From contig JBBQCI010000003.1 of NCBI GenBank assembly GCA_038318565.1, forward strand, positions 1 to 64,000: a stretch of DNA of 64,000 nucleotides. Direction: 5' to 3'. The stretch comes from UBA11346 sp038318565. Its GTDB lineage: Bacteria > Planctomycetota > UBA11346. Under the pieces are notes generated by a model. It saw nothing but the letters and a program-made list of their open reading frames with translations, searched no databases and was not told the origin of the DNA. This document shows positions 41,764 through 51,053 of this stretch, piece by piece; the stretch's first letter is position 1, and each line of letters begins with the position of its first letter. A program made the translations under genes and the position numbers.

Positions 41764-41791
41764 GAGATACCTTACCGGAGCCAACAGACAA
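41764..41791 (-). promoter_or_regulatory. Candidate promoter of the moxR-bat operon
   Basis: On the minus strand: TTGTCT (41791-41786), 16-bp spacer, TATCTC (41769-41764). The predicted start is about 34 nt upstream of the moxR ATG. The 16-bp spacing is the same as in the tRNA-array promoters. Confidence 0.4.
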
Positions 41792-41889
41792 CCCGAGGTG
41801 GGTCAGGTCATTGCGTCTGACAAGCACAACCCCAGTCACCGGTGCTTCACTCAGGTTGTTTGGTACACTATCGACGACACGCTGATGGT

Positions 41890-42939
41890 ATGAATCGAAC
41901 CGTGTCCTGGTCCATCTGCCTCGCCATCATGCTGGTGATCACCGCTTGCGGCGAGGGCACGGCCACACCGCAAGCCCCTCCGGTCCCGGCCGCTTCCAAC
42001 CCGGCTGCCTCGTCCGCTCTGGCCCCACCGACGGCCCCATCGCCGGGTCCAATCCAGACTCCGGCAGCCAAGGCCAGCCACGTCGTCATCCTCGTCATCG
42101 ATGGTCCCCGCTGGTCCGAGACCTTTGGCGAGCCGACCAAGCAGTACATCCCCCACCTAGCCAAAGAACTGGCCCCCCAGGGTGCGGTCTGGAGCGACTT
42201 TTCCAACGATGGGCCAACCCTGACCACGCCCGGCCACACCGCCATAATCACCGGTTTCCATCAAGAGATCGACAACGGCGGGCGTGAACGGCCTGCCCAT
42301 CCCAGCATGCTGCAGATGATGGTCCGCGACGGCGGCTCTGATGCGCTCGCCTGGCTGATCACCTCCAAGGACAAGCTGGCAGTGCTCAACAACTGCACGG
42401 ATCCCGCTTGGAAGGACCAGTGGCTGTGCCGCAGCGACTGCGGCACGGGCGGCAAGGGGCTTGGCGCAGGATATCGCGAAGACGCCGAGACCATGCAACG
42501 GGTTCTGGAGATACTACCGATGGACCACCCGCGCCTAGTGCTGATCAACCTCAAGCAGCCGGATGCGGCAGGCCACAGCAAGGACTGGGCGGGATACCTG
42601 AAAGGCATTCAGGCCGGCGATGCCTCGGCCAAGGCCCTGTGGGACATGCTGCAGCAGGATCCGGTCTATCGCGGGACCACCGACCTGTTCATCACCAATG
42701 ACCACGGCCGCCATCTCGACGGCCATAAGGATGGTTTTGTCAGCCACGGCGATGACTGCGCTGGATGTCGCAAGATCATGCTGGTCGCACTCGGCCCGGA
42801 CGCGCCGGCTGGTGCTGTCTTAGCTGCCCACCGCAATCAGATCGATCTAGCAGCCACCACTGCGCACATCCTGGGACTGCGTCTGGTCGGCTCGACCGGT
42901 AAGGTGATGGACGAGCTGTGGACCGGGTCAGCCCGCTGA
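41890..42939 (+). CDS. Lipoprotein of the alkaline phosphatase/sulfatase superfamily
   Basis: 349 aa from ATG 41890. Lipoprotein signal with lipobox ending VITAC, then a Pro/Ala-rich linker (about 25-60). The catalytic domain shows the superfamily pattern: VVILVIDGPRWSE (metal Asp), TLTTPGHTAIITGF (nucleophile Thr region) and TNDHGRH for the distal metal site. It probably hydrolyses a phosphate or sulfate ester, or transfers phosphoethanolamine, on the outer face of the membrane. The exact substrate is unknown. Confidence 0.82.
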   Translation: MNRTVSWSICLAIMLVITACGEGTATPQAPPVPAASNPAASSALAPPTAPSPGPIQTPAAKASHVVILVIDGPRWSETFGEPTKQYIPHLAKELAPQGAVWSDFSNDGPTLTTPGHTAIITGFHQEIDNGGRERPAHPSMLQMMVRDGGSDALAWLITSKDKLAVLNNCTDPAWKDQWLCRSDCGTGGKGLGAGYREDAETMQRVLEILPMDHPRLVLINLKQPDAAGHSKDWAGYLKGIQAGDASAKALWDMLQQDPVYRGTTDLFITNDHGRHLDGHKDGFVSHGDDCAGCRKIMLVALGPDAPAGAVLAAHRNQIDLAATTAHILGLRLVGSTGKVMDELWTGSAR

Positions 42940-43248
42940 TCAGGCCGGCTTCAACACCTGCAGTTGCACTCCCATCACCAGATCCTTGACCCGCTCACGG
43001 TAGGCGCCCATGTGCGGTGCGACGAGATGGGCCTGCAGGGCCGCGAGATCCCGCCATTGCTCAATCACCACGACCACATCCCCACGCGGGGCAGACTGGA
43101 TCGAAATGCCGCTGACCTCATCGACCGCTGGAGCGTAGGCGATGCAGCCGTCCTCGGCACGCACAGCGGAGACGATCGCATGGAACTCGGTAAGGAACGT
43201 GTCGCGCCTGCCGGGAGCGATGGTGATGGAGGCAAGGACGTGGATCAT
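42940..43248 (-). CDS. ABM-domain (YgiN-like) putative monooxygenase
   Basis: 102 aa, a single antibiotic-biosynthesis-monooxygenase domain: beta strand MIHVLASITIAPGRRD, the GCIAYAP turn, and VVVIEQWRDLAALQAHLVAPHM. Dimeric ferredoxin-like fold; members act on quinols or are of unknown role. Its start is 42 nt downstream of holB; it is convergent with the lipoprotein gene. Confidence 0.9.
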   Translation of the reverse strand: MIHVLASITIAPGRRDTFLTEFHAIVSAVRAEDGCIAYAPAVDEVSGISIQSAPRGDVVVVIEQWRDLAALQAHLVAPHMGAYRERVKDLVMGVQLQVLKPA

Positions 43249-43290
43249 GGGATCATACTCTGGCCGTCAGATAGCCGGACAACCAAAGGC

Positions 43291-44250
43291 TCACCGCCCG
43301 AGGGAGAGCGACTCCAACGCCAGACGCGGTGCATGGTTGCGATCCAGATCCGCACGCGCCCGGGCGATCCGTTCAAGGTGGTCGAGAGCGGTCGCAGCCT
43401 TGAGCGGGTCGCTGCTGCGCAGGCCCTGACGCAACTGGGTCGCCAGCACGACCAGCCATTCGCGCAAACAGGCCCGTTGCACCGCGGCTGGCGTCCGAGC
43501 GTCGTCCTCGTCCCCACTGTCCAACTTGCTCGGAAGAGCAGAAATAACCCGGGTAATCGCCCCCAGGTCAAAACTGGCGAGGATCCGTTCGAGATCGGCG
43601 ATCGGAGCCGGCGGAGCTGCCGTGCTGCCACCCGCGCGGACGCCAGCACCGGCAGCAGCAAGCGCTGACGCTCGGGCGGGTGCCAGACCGTTGCGCTCGA
43701 GGACCTGGGCAACCTCGGTCATGGTCAGCGCATGCATGCGGTAGACCTGCGAGCGCGACCGGATGGTCCCCAGCAGGCTAGCGGCCGAACTGGCCGTGAG
43801 GATCAGGGTGGTGCGTGGAGGCGGCTCTTCGAGAATCTTCAACAAGGCGTTGGCAGAAGCGCCACGCAGGCGCTCGGCTTCAGGAATGATGATCGCCTTG
43901 GCGACGCCCAGCAGCGGACTGCTGCCGGCGCCCTCTGCCACGGCGCGAGCCTGTTCAACCGGTAAGCCGCTCGGAGCCTCGTGGGAACCTGGCAACTCGC
44001 TGAGATCCGGGTGATTGCCCACCACACACTGGACGCAATGCGCGCACACTCCGCAGGCATCGCCTTCGATGCGTTCAGGGCAGAGCAGGGCTGACGCCAG
44101 CGCCAAGGCCATGGTCCGTCGCCCGCAGCCGGCAGGACCTTCCAGGACGATGGCATGCGGTAACCGGCCGCAGGCAACCAACCGGGTCAGCAACAGAACG
44201 GTCCCGGCGTGGCCGATGACCTCACGCAGTGCAGCAGGCCTGCGTGCCAT
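43291..44250 (-). CDS. holB: DNA polymerase III subunit delta prime
   Basis: 319 aa from ATG 44250. Clamp-loader AAA+ fold: HAIVLEGPAGCGRRT near residue 33, zinc module with four Cys (CGVCAHCVQC) near 75, and the SRC-like sensor segment TIRSRSQ. The P-loop Lys is Arg here, in keeping with delta prime being a non-hydrolysing stator subunit. It begins 5 nt after the preceding gene's stop. Confidence 0.9.
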   Translation of the reverse strand: MARRPAALREVIGHAGTVLLLTRLVACGRLPHAIVLEGPAGCGRRTMALALASALLCPERIEGDACGVCAHCVQCVVGNHPDLSELPGSHEAPSGLPVEQARAVAEGAGSSPLLGVAKAIIIPEAERLRGASANALLKILEEPPPRTTLILTASSAASLLGTIRSRSQVYRMHALTMTEVAQVLERNGLAPARASALAAAGAGVRAGGSTAAPPAPIADLERILASFDLGAITRVISALPSKLDSGDEDDARTPAAVQRACLREWLVVLATQLRQGLRSSDPLKAATALDHLERIARARADLDRNHAPRLALESLSLGR

Positions 44251-44255
44251 GACGG

Positions 44256-45893
44256 TCAGGGCTGACCGAGCGGCTGGCCGATGGCCGGAGCCTTTTCGAC
44301 CCAGAACACCCGGGCATTGGCGCAATACGCTCCGTAGCGAGGGCCCTGCGGCGTAGTCACCGGCGCCGACGTCGACACCAGCACGGTGCTTGGCGCGATC
44401 TTCGAAATGTCACCGGGTGGTTCGGCGTACAGCAGGGGCTGGCCAGTTGCTGGGCAATAGAAGCGATTGACCCGATTGCGGTCGCGGATCACTTCGCGCT
44501 CCCACAAGTCACCGAGTGTTTTGGGCCAGGTGCCCAGGCGGAAAGCATGCTCAAGCACGGCCTTGCCAACCAGGTCCAGGACGAAGGTGCTGTCGGCCTG
44601 GTCGGCGCCGCTGGTCGGCTTCCAACCGGGCAGGTTGTACGACGCGGTTCCGAGCCCTTCGTTGGTGATGGCCAGCAGCAGGCCACGATCGGGACCGCTC
44701 AACTCACCAGGATGCGATACGCCCTTCTTCAGAAGCATCTCGCGCTGTTCGTCGGCAATCCATCCCAATTGCACATGGTATGGTTTGTCGACCGGCAGGG
44801 CCCGCATCTTGCCTTCAAAACGCAGAGCCTGACGGGCAGCGGGCTGGGTCTCCGGCAGACGGGACAAGGCTAGGTACCAGTCGCAGGCCCGATCACCCAT
44901 GCCCAGGCGACGATAGCATTCAGCGACCACCAGGAGGACTTCCGGGATGCGCAGACGGACGATCTCCTCGTTGCGGAGCGCAAGCGAGAAGCGCTCGACT
45001 GCGCCGGCCACGAACTTATTGTGCTCGTCGAATACGCGGCGCCGCTCGCGGATCAGCCCGCGCATCACATCCGGCTTGTCGTCTTTGCCAAGGCGATCCA
45101 AGGCCTTGGTGAGGAGTTCTCGGCAACCCTCGATGTCGCCATCGCGCAACAGGAATCCGAACAACGTGCTGGCCGCGACCGTGTAGCCTTCGCGGGTCAG
45201 ACCGTCGCTCTGGACAATGCCCTTGTAGATGCCAAGCCACTTGTCGAGGTCGAAGCGCTCGCCGTCCTTGAGTTGACCAGCGATACGGGCGTTGATCTCC
45301 TCGAATCCGCCCTGTAGTGATGGGTGCGACACCGGGGTCTGCGCCCGGACCCGCATGGCCCACGCGCCGGTCAGAGCGATCTTGGCGAGGACGGATGCGC
45401 GGGCACCGCGTCGTTCATAACTGCTGATCGCCAGCCGGTATTTCTTGTCGACGGGTATCGATGCCTGCAACGGGATGAAATCCTTGCGCACGGGCGCGGC
45501 CTGCCCGGTTCCACGGGCGACTTGAGTGGCGTTCTGAAAGGCGTGGTTCCAATCGATCTCGCGCTCTGAACTCCATTCCTTGGTGACCCAGTTGGCGACC
45601 TCTTTGGGCACCTCGCCGATGAACTTGCCAGTACGCTCGTCCCATTCGGAGGCGAGAGCAGCAAAGTAGCTGAACGGATCGACGACAACGTAGTATTCGT
45701 ACTCGCTAGGTCCGGCCGTATGCCGGCAGCCATCGATGTCGGTTCCCATATCGGCCGGAGCGGCATCCGTGGTCTTGCCGGCTGGCACGACCACGGTGTA
45801 GCGCTGGCCGCCGATGGGCGAGACGACTTCAAGGTCCTGCAACTGCAGGGCGTGCAGGCCAGTGATGAGGATCAGGGCGAGCAGGACGCGCAT
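44256..45893 (-). CDS. Secreted protein, TPR-like, with a DUF2225-like start
   Basis: 545 aa from ATG 45893, after which a signal peptide is clear (MRVLLALILITGLHA). The first 100 residues (LEVVSPIGGQRYTVVVPAG to EYEYYVVVDPFSYFAA) recall DUF2225, but the CxxC of that family is absent. The rest is helical repeats with SYERRGARASVLAKIAL and a run of regularly spaced helices. A C-terminal segment contains a CPATGQPLLY patch. Function unknown. It is followed by holB at 5 nt. Confidence 0.72.
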   Translation of the reverse strand: MRVLLALILITGLHALQLQDLEVVSPIGGQRYTVVVPAGKTTDAAPADMGTDIDGCRHTAGPSEYEYYVVVDPFSYFAALASEWDERTGKFIGEVPKEVANWVTKEWSSEREIDWNHAFQNATQVARGTGQAAPVRKDFIPLQASIPVDKKYRLAISSYERRGARASVLAKIALTGAWAMRVRAQTPVSHPSLQGGFEEINARIAGQLKDGERFDLDKWLGIYKGIVQSDGLTREGYTVAASTLFGFLLRDGDIEGCRELLTKALDRLGKDDKPDVMRGLIRERRRVFDEHNKFVAGAVERFSLALRNEEIVRLRIPEVLLVVAECYRRLGMGDRACDWYLALSRLPETQPAARQALRFEGKMRALPVDKPYHVQLGWIADEQREMLLKKGVSHPGELSGPDRGLLLAITNEGLGTASYNLPGWKPTSGADQADSTFVLDLVGKAVLEHAFRLGTWPKTLGDLWEREVIRDRNRVNRFYCPATGQPLLYAEPPGDISKIAPSTVLVSTSAPVTTPQGPRYGAYCANARVFWVEKAPAIGQPLGQP

Positions 45894-45914
45894 GGGAATC
45901 TCCGTGAAACGACA

Positions 45915-45947
45915 AGGCCGCCGCAGCGTGGGGCGCTGCGACGGCCT
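45915..45947 (-). terminator. Hairpin terminator after rplU
   Basis: Near-perfect stem AGGCCGCCGCAGCG/CGCTGCGACGGCCT with a 5-nt loop, 35 nt after the bL21 stop and before the start of the next minus-strand gene. On the minus strand the stem is followed by a short T-containing stretch. A smaller hairpin ATCCGG/CCGGAT lies at 45958-45975. Confidence 0.75.
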
Positions 45948-45982
45948 GCCAGTGGGCATCCGGTCTGAGCCGGATGAGCGGA

Positions 45983-46294
45983 TCAACCGCTGATCGAGAC
46001 CACTTCGACGACCGTCGAGATCGAGCGGAAGCCCTTGCGACGGTTGGTCATGTGCTTGCGGTGCTTGTACTTGCCGATGATGATCTTCGCACCCCTGACA
46101 GTGCCGACGACCTTGACTTTGGCGGTGGCGCCAGCGACGAACGGGGTGCCGACCTTGACGGTGGCGCCATCGGCGACGAGCAGGACGGGCAACTCAAGCA
46201 CGGCGCCTGGCTGGGCGTCGGAGAGGTCGAGGGTGAGGCGGTCGCCGGGGGCGGCGCGGTATTGGCGGTTACGATCACTGATGACGGCGTACAC
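45983..46294 (-). CDS. rplU: 50S ribosomal protein bL21
   Basis: 103 aa, full length: starts MYAVISDRNRQYR and ends with the RNA-binding KIIIGKYKHRKHMTNRRKGF region. It lies 18 nt after the RNase E/G gene, a common pairing. The usual downstream partner rpmA (bL27) is not here; a terminator and an unrelated secreted-protein gene follow. Confidence 0.97.
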   Translation of the reverse strand: MYAVISDRNRQYRAAPGDRLTLDLSDAQPGAVLELPVLLVADGATVKVGTPFVAGATAKVKVVGTVRGAKIIIGKYKHRKHMTNRRKGFRSISTVVEVVSISG

Positions 46295-46312
46295 GGTCTG
46301 CTCCAGATGGGT

Positions 46313-48196
46313 TCAACGACGGCGTCGACGCCGGCGGCCCCCGCTGTTATCGCGGGGGGGGTTTGTAGCTGGCGATGGGCCGCTGGCAAGTGGAGTCTGG
46401 CTGGCGGCAGCAGCCGAGGGAGCCACCACGACTGGCATGTTTGCCGAGAACAGCAGGCGTCGCAGCACGGCCGCCTCCTCCCATACCTCGGCAGCTTTGC
46501 GTACCACTGGGGCAACAACCACTACCTCGACCTGCTTGGGAGTCGGCTGGATGGCTTCCTTGGCGGCTGCGGAGTCGCGCGCCTCGCCATGCACCGGATC
46601 GGCCGAGAGCTCGCGCTCAAGGTCGTCAGCCTTCATCGCGGCCAGTTCCTTGGCCAGCTTGATCGCCTTGGCCTGTTCGACCATCAGCGGAGCAAGCAGC
46701 GACGGACGCACCGGCTGGTGCTTCTCATCGCGCCGGCGCTCGCCCTTGCGGAACGTCGGATTCAGACGGAACTCCCGGGCCTTCATCAGGCTGTCCGGGT
46801 TGAACACGATGCGGCAATCGGTGCGGTCTTCGAGACTGGCCAGTTCTTTGCGACGGTTGTTGAGCATGCCCACCGACAGATCGGATGGGACGACAACTTC
46901 CAAGCGGGTCAGACTGCGGCTGTGCAGCATCTGTCGGATCGAGCGCATGCAGTCGATTTCGAAGGTCTCGGCGGTCTTGATCGCGCCGGTGCCGACACAG
47001 TACGGGCATTCGGCCGAAGCCACCAGCTTGTGGCTGGGACGTTGGCGCTGACGGGTCATCTCGACCAGTCCGAAACGCGACATCGGGCTGACCTGGATCT
47101 TCGAACGGTCGGTGGCCAGGGCTCGGCGCAGAGCAACCTGGACGAGGCGCTGATTCTCGCGCTTCTCCATGTCGATAAAGTCGATGATGATCAGGCCGCC
47201 GAGGTCGCGCAGCACCAACTGCTCGGCGATGCTCTGCGCGGCTTCTAGGTTGGTCATCAACGCGGTCGTCTCGACATCGCCGGCATCGCGATTCTTGGCC
47301 GAGTTGACGTCGATCGAGACGAGCGCTTCGGTCTGCTCGATAACCACGGCTCCACCGCTGGGCAGGTCGACCTTGCGGTCGTAGATCGCCGCGAGGCGCT
47401 CTTCCAAACCGTAGTAGGTATACAACGGCAACTCTTCGCGGTGATGCTTGATCTTATCGCACAACTCGGGCATGAAGATCTGCGCGAAGGCGCGGGCCTC
47501 GTCGTACATGGCTTCGTTGTCGATGACAATCTGCTCGGTGTCGGGACCCGCGACATCGCGCAAGGTACGCACGACCACATCGGCCTCTTGGTAGAGGCAG
47601 GCCGGCGCACGGACGCGCTTGCCCAGGGCGTCAACCTCGGCCCACATGCGCTTGAGGAATTCGTAGTCGAGCCGGATGTCAGCCTCGGACGCGTGGGCCG
47701 CGTGCGTGCGAACGATGAAGCCGAAGCCCTCTGGCGGCTCGAAGCTGTCGAGCTGCTTCTTGAGACGCTTGCGGACCAGCGGGTCCTCGATGCGCTTCGA
47801 GACGCCTTTAGCCTGATCGCTATGCATCATCACCAGGTCGCGGCCTGGGAGGGCGAGATACATGCTCATGCATGGCCCCTTCTCCTTGATCGCTTCCTTG
47901 GTGACCTGGACGATGATCTCATCACCGTTCTTGAGGATGTCCTCGATGCGGACGTTGCGACCCTTGTCGTGGATCAGTTCTTCGACGTGGATGAAGCCGT
48001 TCTTCTGGCTGCCCAGATCAAGAAATGCCGCATCCAGCGAGGGTTCGACGTTGGCGACCCGCGCCTTGTAGATGTTGCCGAGGTGCTGGCCATCGCCGAG
48101 GCGCTCGTGGAGGAGGGACTCGAGCCGGCCGTCACGGATGACGCCGACGCGGAGTTCGTGCTCGTCGAGCACGTTCATGAGGATGTGGGTGGCCAT
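46313..48196 (-). CDS. rng: Ribonuclease E/G family endoribonuclease
   Basis: 627 aa from ATG 48196. S1 RNA-binding domain (about residues 37-120), RNase-H-like and DNase-I-like catalytic domain with the magnesium Asp pair at about 296 (VSIDVNSA) and 339 (IIIDFIDM), and the zinc-link CPYC at 397-400. After about 490 the sequence turns low complexity and ends in an Arg run, a short scaffold-like tail; this is between RNase G and RNase E in length. It processes rRNA and mRNA. The upstream 230 nt hold one copy of a dispersed repeat. Confidence 0.95.
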   Translation of the reverse strand: MATHILMNVLDEHELRVGVIRDGRLESLLHERLGDGQHLGNIYKARVANVEPSLDAAFLDLGSQKNGFIHVEELIHDKGRNVRIEDILKNGDEIIVQVTKEAIKEKGPCMSMYLALPGRDLVMMHSDQAKGVSKRIEDPLVRKRLKKQLDSFEPPEGFGFIVRTHAAHASEADIRLDYEFLKRMWAEVDALGKRVRAPACLYQEADVVVRTLRDVAGPDTEQIVIDNEAMYDEARAFAQIFMPELCDKIKHHREELPLYTYYGLEERLAAIYDRKVDLPSGGAVVIEQTEALVSIDVNSAKNRDAGDVETTALMTNLEAAQSIAEQLVLRDLGGLIIIDFIDMEKRENQRLVQVALRRALATDRSKIQVSPMSRFGLVEMTRQRQRPSHKLVASAECPYCVGTGAIKTAETFEIDCMRSIRQMLHSRSLTRLEVVVPSDLSVGMLNNRRKELASLEDRTDCRIVFNPDSLMKAREFRLNPTFRKGERRRDEKHQPVRPSLLAPLMVEQAKAIKLAKELAAMKADDLERELSADPVHGEARDSAAAKEAIQPTPKQVEVVVVAPVVRKAAEVWEEAAVLRRLLFSANMPVVVAPSAAAASQTPLASGPSPATNPPRDNSGGRRRRRRR

Positions 48197-48414
48197 TGTG
48201 GCTACCTGTCTAGGTGCGGAGCGAAGGGACTTCGTCCAGGGGACCAGTTCCGCGGGCGCAATCGGGAGGCCGGACATCGGCCTGCTACCGTTCACACTCC
48301 GGCGGACTACCGGGAAGCGCATGCTTCGTTATGCACTATCGCTTGAAAAGACTAAAATGCAAGCCGGCGCTCCTCAATGGCCGCTTCGAGCCCTGCGTGC
48401 AGCAGCGGGCCGGT

Positions 48415-48510
48415 CGCCGAGTGGCGATGGGCGAAGCCCATGGTATCCGCCCACGATTTCGGAGCCCTGCGACGAAACCGAGCCGCGACAAAGCCCGCGG
48501 GGGCAAAACC
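48415..48510 (+). repeat. Dispersed intergenic repeat, copy A
   Basis: About 95 bp between prfA and the RNase E/G gene. Conserved blocks shared with copy B (56809-56907, opposite strand): CCGAGxGGCGATxGGCG, GCCCAT, CCGCCCACG, and the best-conserved CGACGAAACCGAGC followed by GCGACAAA and GGGGGCA. Read on the plus strand here. Confidence 0.85.
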
Positions 48511-48516
48511 CCCGAA

Positions 48517-49605
48517 CTAAAAGCTCCCGTCCCACTCGGCCAAAACGCGCGCCTTCTCCGACTCGCTCATCGCCTGGAGCATGTCATCACAGTAACCATC
48601 GATGTAGCGGTCGAGGTTATACGTGGTCCGCTCGATACGGTGGTCGCTGATGCGATTCTGCGGGAAATTATAGGTCCTGATGCGATCGCTGCGATCGCCG
48701 CTGCCGACCGCTTCTTTGCGCGCAGCTGCCCGGCTGGCGCGCAAACGTTCCTGTTCAGCATCAAAAAGGCGGGCCCGTAGCCATTTCATCGCTTTTTCGC
48801 GGTTGGCGAGCTGGCTGCGTTCTTCCTGGCACGATACAGTCACGCCCGTCGGTTTATGGACCAACCGCACGGCGCTTTCCGTCTTGTTGACGTGCTGACC
48901 ACCTGCGCCACCTGCCCGGAAGGTCGACAGCTCAATATCATCGGGCCGGATCTCGACCTCTGCTTCTTCCGCTTCGGGCAGAACCGCGACAGTCGCAGCG
49001 CTGGTATGGATACGCCCCTGGGCTTCGGTGGCCGGCACCCGCTGGACGCGGTGGCCACCGCTTTCCCAGCGCAGCAGGCCAAACGCCCCGAGTCCGCCCG
49101 GAGTCGTGCCGCTGACTTGATAAATCGCTTCCTTGACCCCACCCATCTCGCCGGGATGTACCGACATTGGCAGCATGCGCAGTCCGTGGCGGCCGGTCCA
49201 CAACGTGTACATGCGTATCAGATCGCCGGCGAAGAGGCTGGCTTCGTCACCACCGGTGCCGGCGCGAATCTCAAGGATGCAATCGCGGTCACCACCGCCC
49301 GACCCGGTTGCAATCGTCTCGGTGATCGCCGCCAGGATGGACTCAGCCTCGCCGCGTTTGGTGCGGATTTCGGTTTCCGCCTCGGCTCGCAGGTCGGGAT
49401 CCGCTAGCAGCGCCTCCGCACCGCTGATGTCTTCACGCGCCTGGCGATAGATCTGCCAGGGCTCCATCAAGCGGTTGAGCCGGGCATGCTCGCGCAGGGT
49501 GCGCTGGTATTGCGGCCCGCCAATGAACGACGGATCCGACAACTGGGCTGCCATGCGCAGCCAGCGTTCGTGCAACCGTGCCAGTGACGTCTCGATTTCG
49601 GTCAT
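48517..49605 (-). CDS. prfA: Peptide chain release factor 1
   Basis: 362 aa. GGQ motif at 235-237 (AGGAGGQHVNKTES) for peptidyl-tRNA hydrolysis, and the stop-codon recognition tripeptide PAT at 191-193, which marks RF1 (UAA/UAG) and not RF2. It lies downstream of bL31, as in many bacteria, but a terminator intervenes. Confidence 0.97.
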   Translation of the reverse strand: MTEIETSLARLHERWLRMAAQLSDPSFIGGPQYQRTLREHARLNRLMEPWQIYRQAREDISGAEALLADPDLRAEAETEIRTKRGEAESILAAITETIATGSGGGDRDCILEIRAGTGGDEASLFAGDLIRMYTLWTGRHGLRMLPMSVHPGEMGGVKEAIYQVSGTTPGGLGAFGLLRWESGGHRVQRVPATEAQGRIHTSAATVAVLPEAEEAEVEIRPDDIELSTFRAGGAGGQHVNKTESAVRLVHKPTGVTVSCQEERSQLANREKAMKWLRARLFDAEQERLRASRAAARKEAVGSGDRSDRIRTYNFPQNRISDHRIERTTYNLDRYIDGYCDDMLQAMSESEKARVLAEWDGSF

Positions 49606-49635
49606 GCGGCCTCATTCGACAGGATCTGCCAACGC

Positions 49636-49662
49636 GAAAACCCGCCGGATAATCCGGCGGGT
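49636..49662 (-). terminator. Intrinsic terminator after rpmE
   Basis: Stem ACCCGCCGGAT/ATCCGGCGGGT followed on the minus strand by TTTT. It should end transcripts of the rpsF-ssb-rpsR-rplI-rpmE operon, leaving prfA to a separate promoter or read-through. Confidence 0.85.
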
Positions 49663-49687
49663 CTTGCGCGCACAAGACGGGGATCCG

Positions 49688-49972
49688 CTACTTGATCTTC
49701 TTCTTGAGCAGCGTGGCAGCCAGGCCAGTGGTCTTGCCACCGAGCTTGTTGCCGAACTTCTCGACGCGGCCAGCGGTGTCGAGGATGCGCTGCGTACCCG
49801 TGTAGAACGGATGCGAAGCGCTCGACACGTCGACCTTGCAGAGCGGATAGGTCTTGCCATCGATCACGACCGTAGCTTCGGTCTTGATCGGGCTGAGGAT
49901 GAGGAAAGCGGCTCCGGACACGATGTCCTGGAACACCACTTCACGCACTTTGGGATGGATGTCAGCCTTCAT
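49688..49972 (-). CDS. rpmE: 50S ribosomal protein bL31, zinc-independent type
   Basis: 94 aa. Begins MKADIHPKVREVVFQD and has the SSASHPFYTGTQRILDTAGRVEKF block of type B bL31. It lacks the CxxC pairs of the zinc-binding form except one Cys. A Lys-rich tail ends the protein. It lies 3 nt after rplI. Confidence 0.96.
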   Translation of the reverse strand: MKADIHPKVREVVFQDIVSGAAFLILSPIKTEATVVIDGKTYPLCKVDVSSASHPFYTGTQRILDTAGRVEKFGNKLGGKTTGLAATLLKKKIK

Positions 49973-49975
49973 GGA

Positions 49976-50740
49976 TCAATCCTTCTTCTTCTTCTTGTCG
50001 GCCTTGCCCTTGGCAGGCTTGTCGCCGCCACCAGCTGAGGCCTTGTCGGCTTTCTGACCTTTGGCGGGCTTCTCGCCCTTGCCCTGCTTCTCGCCCTTGG
50101 CGGGCTTGTCGGACTTCTCGCCCTTGGCTGGTTTCTCGGCCTTAGCTTCATCGTCCTTCTCTTCGCCCTCAGGGGCGGCGGCACCGGAGGCCTTGGCCTC
50201 CTTCTCGGCCTTCCGCTGGGCATCCTTCTCCGCCTTCTTGGCGGCGACGGCGGCAAGCGTTTCGGCTAGCGAAGGCGCGTTCGGATCGCTGTTCACGACT
50301 TCCAGGTTGATGGTCACCTTGACCGTCTTGTGGAGGCTGACGTCGATCTGATAACGGCCGAGCTTGCGGATGCGATCGGTGAGATGGACCTGCTTGCCAT
50401 CAACCACGATCCCGACCTTGGCCAGGGCAGTGACGATTTCCTTGGTGCCGATCGAGCCGAACAGTTCGTCATCCTGGGCGACTCGCTGGCCGATCTGGAT
50501 CGACGAGTTGTTGACCGTCTTGGCCTGGGCCTGGGCCTTGGCTTCACGCTCGGTCTCGCTCTTGGCCGCCTTCTCACGCAGCACTTCGATCTGACGCTTG
50601 GCAGCGCCATCGGCATGCACGGCGAGACCGTACGGGAAGAGGTAGTTGCGAGCATAGCCGGGGGCGACACGGATGACGTCACCCATGTTGCCCAGCTTCA
50701 GGACGTCCTTGACGAGCAGGACTTCAGTGCGCTTTGCCAC
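49976..50740 (-). CDS. rplI: 50S ribosomal protein bL9 with a long Lys/Ala/Glu-rich tail
   Basis: 254 aa from GTG 50740, with GGAGA upstream as ribosome binding site. Residues 1-150 are normal bL9 (GDVIRVAPGYARNYLFPYG). Residues 151-254 are a low-complexity, highly charged extension containing four copies of PAKG and ending in a Lys run. Ordinary bL9 is about 150 aa. The tail resembles histone-H1-like C-termini in composition and may bind RNA or DNA. Confidence 0.95.
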   Translation of the reverse strand: MAKRTEVLLVKDVLKLGNMGDVIRVAPGYARNYLFPYGLAVHADGAAKRQIEVLREKAAKSETEREAKAQAQAKTVNNSSIQIGQRVAQDDELFGSIGTKEIVTALAKVGIVVDGKQVHLTDRIRKLGRYQIDVSLHKTVKVTINLEVVNSDPNAPSLAETLAAVAAKKAEKDAQRKAEKEAKASGAAAPEGEEKDDEAKAEKPAKGEKSDKPAKGEKQGKGEKPAKGQKADKASAGGGDKPAKGKADKKKKKD

Positions 50741-50750
50741 GGTAGTCTCC

Positions 50751-51032
50751 TTACTCGCCCACGAAGGGCAGCAGGGCCAGATACCGCGCACGCTTTACCG
50801 CAAGGCAGAGCTGACGCTGGTAGAAGGCGGTGTTCCCGTTGCGCTTGCCGGAGGACATTTTGCCCTGCGAGCTGACGTAGCGGCTGAGGATTGCGGTTTC
50901 GCGGTAGTCGATCTGGAAGGTTCCTTCCTTCTCAAAGCGACACGGTTTCGGCACCTCGACGCGCTTGGCGCGCTTCGGACGCTTCTTGAAATCTTTCTTC
51001 GATTTTTTACCGGCGGGGCCAAAAAAGGCCAT
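50751..51032 (-). CDS. rpsR: 30S ribosomal protein bS18
   Basis: 93 aa. bS18 core LSRYVSSQGKMSSGKRNGN and KRARYLALLPFV, preceded by about 20 extra basic residues (KKSKKDFKKRPKRAKR). Between ssb and rplI in the standard rpsF operon. Confidence 0.97.
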   Translation of the reverse strand: MAFFGPAGKKSKKDFKKRPKRAKRVEVPKPCRFEKEGTFQIDYRETAILSRYVSSQGKMSSGKRNGNTAFYQRQLCLAVKRARYLALLPFVGE

Positions 51033-51053
51033 AATGGTTGCCTCTCTACGTGA

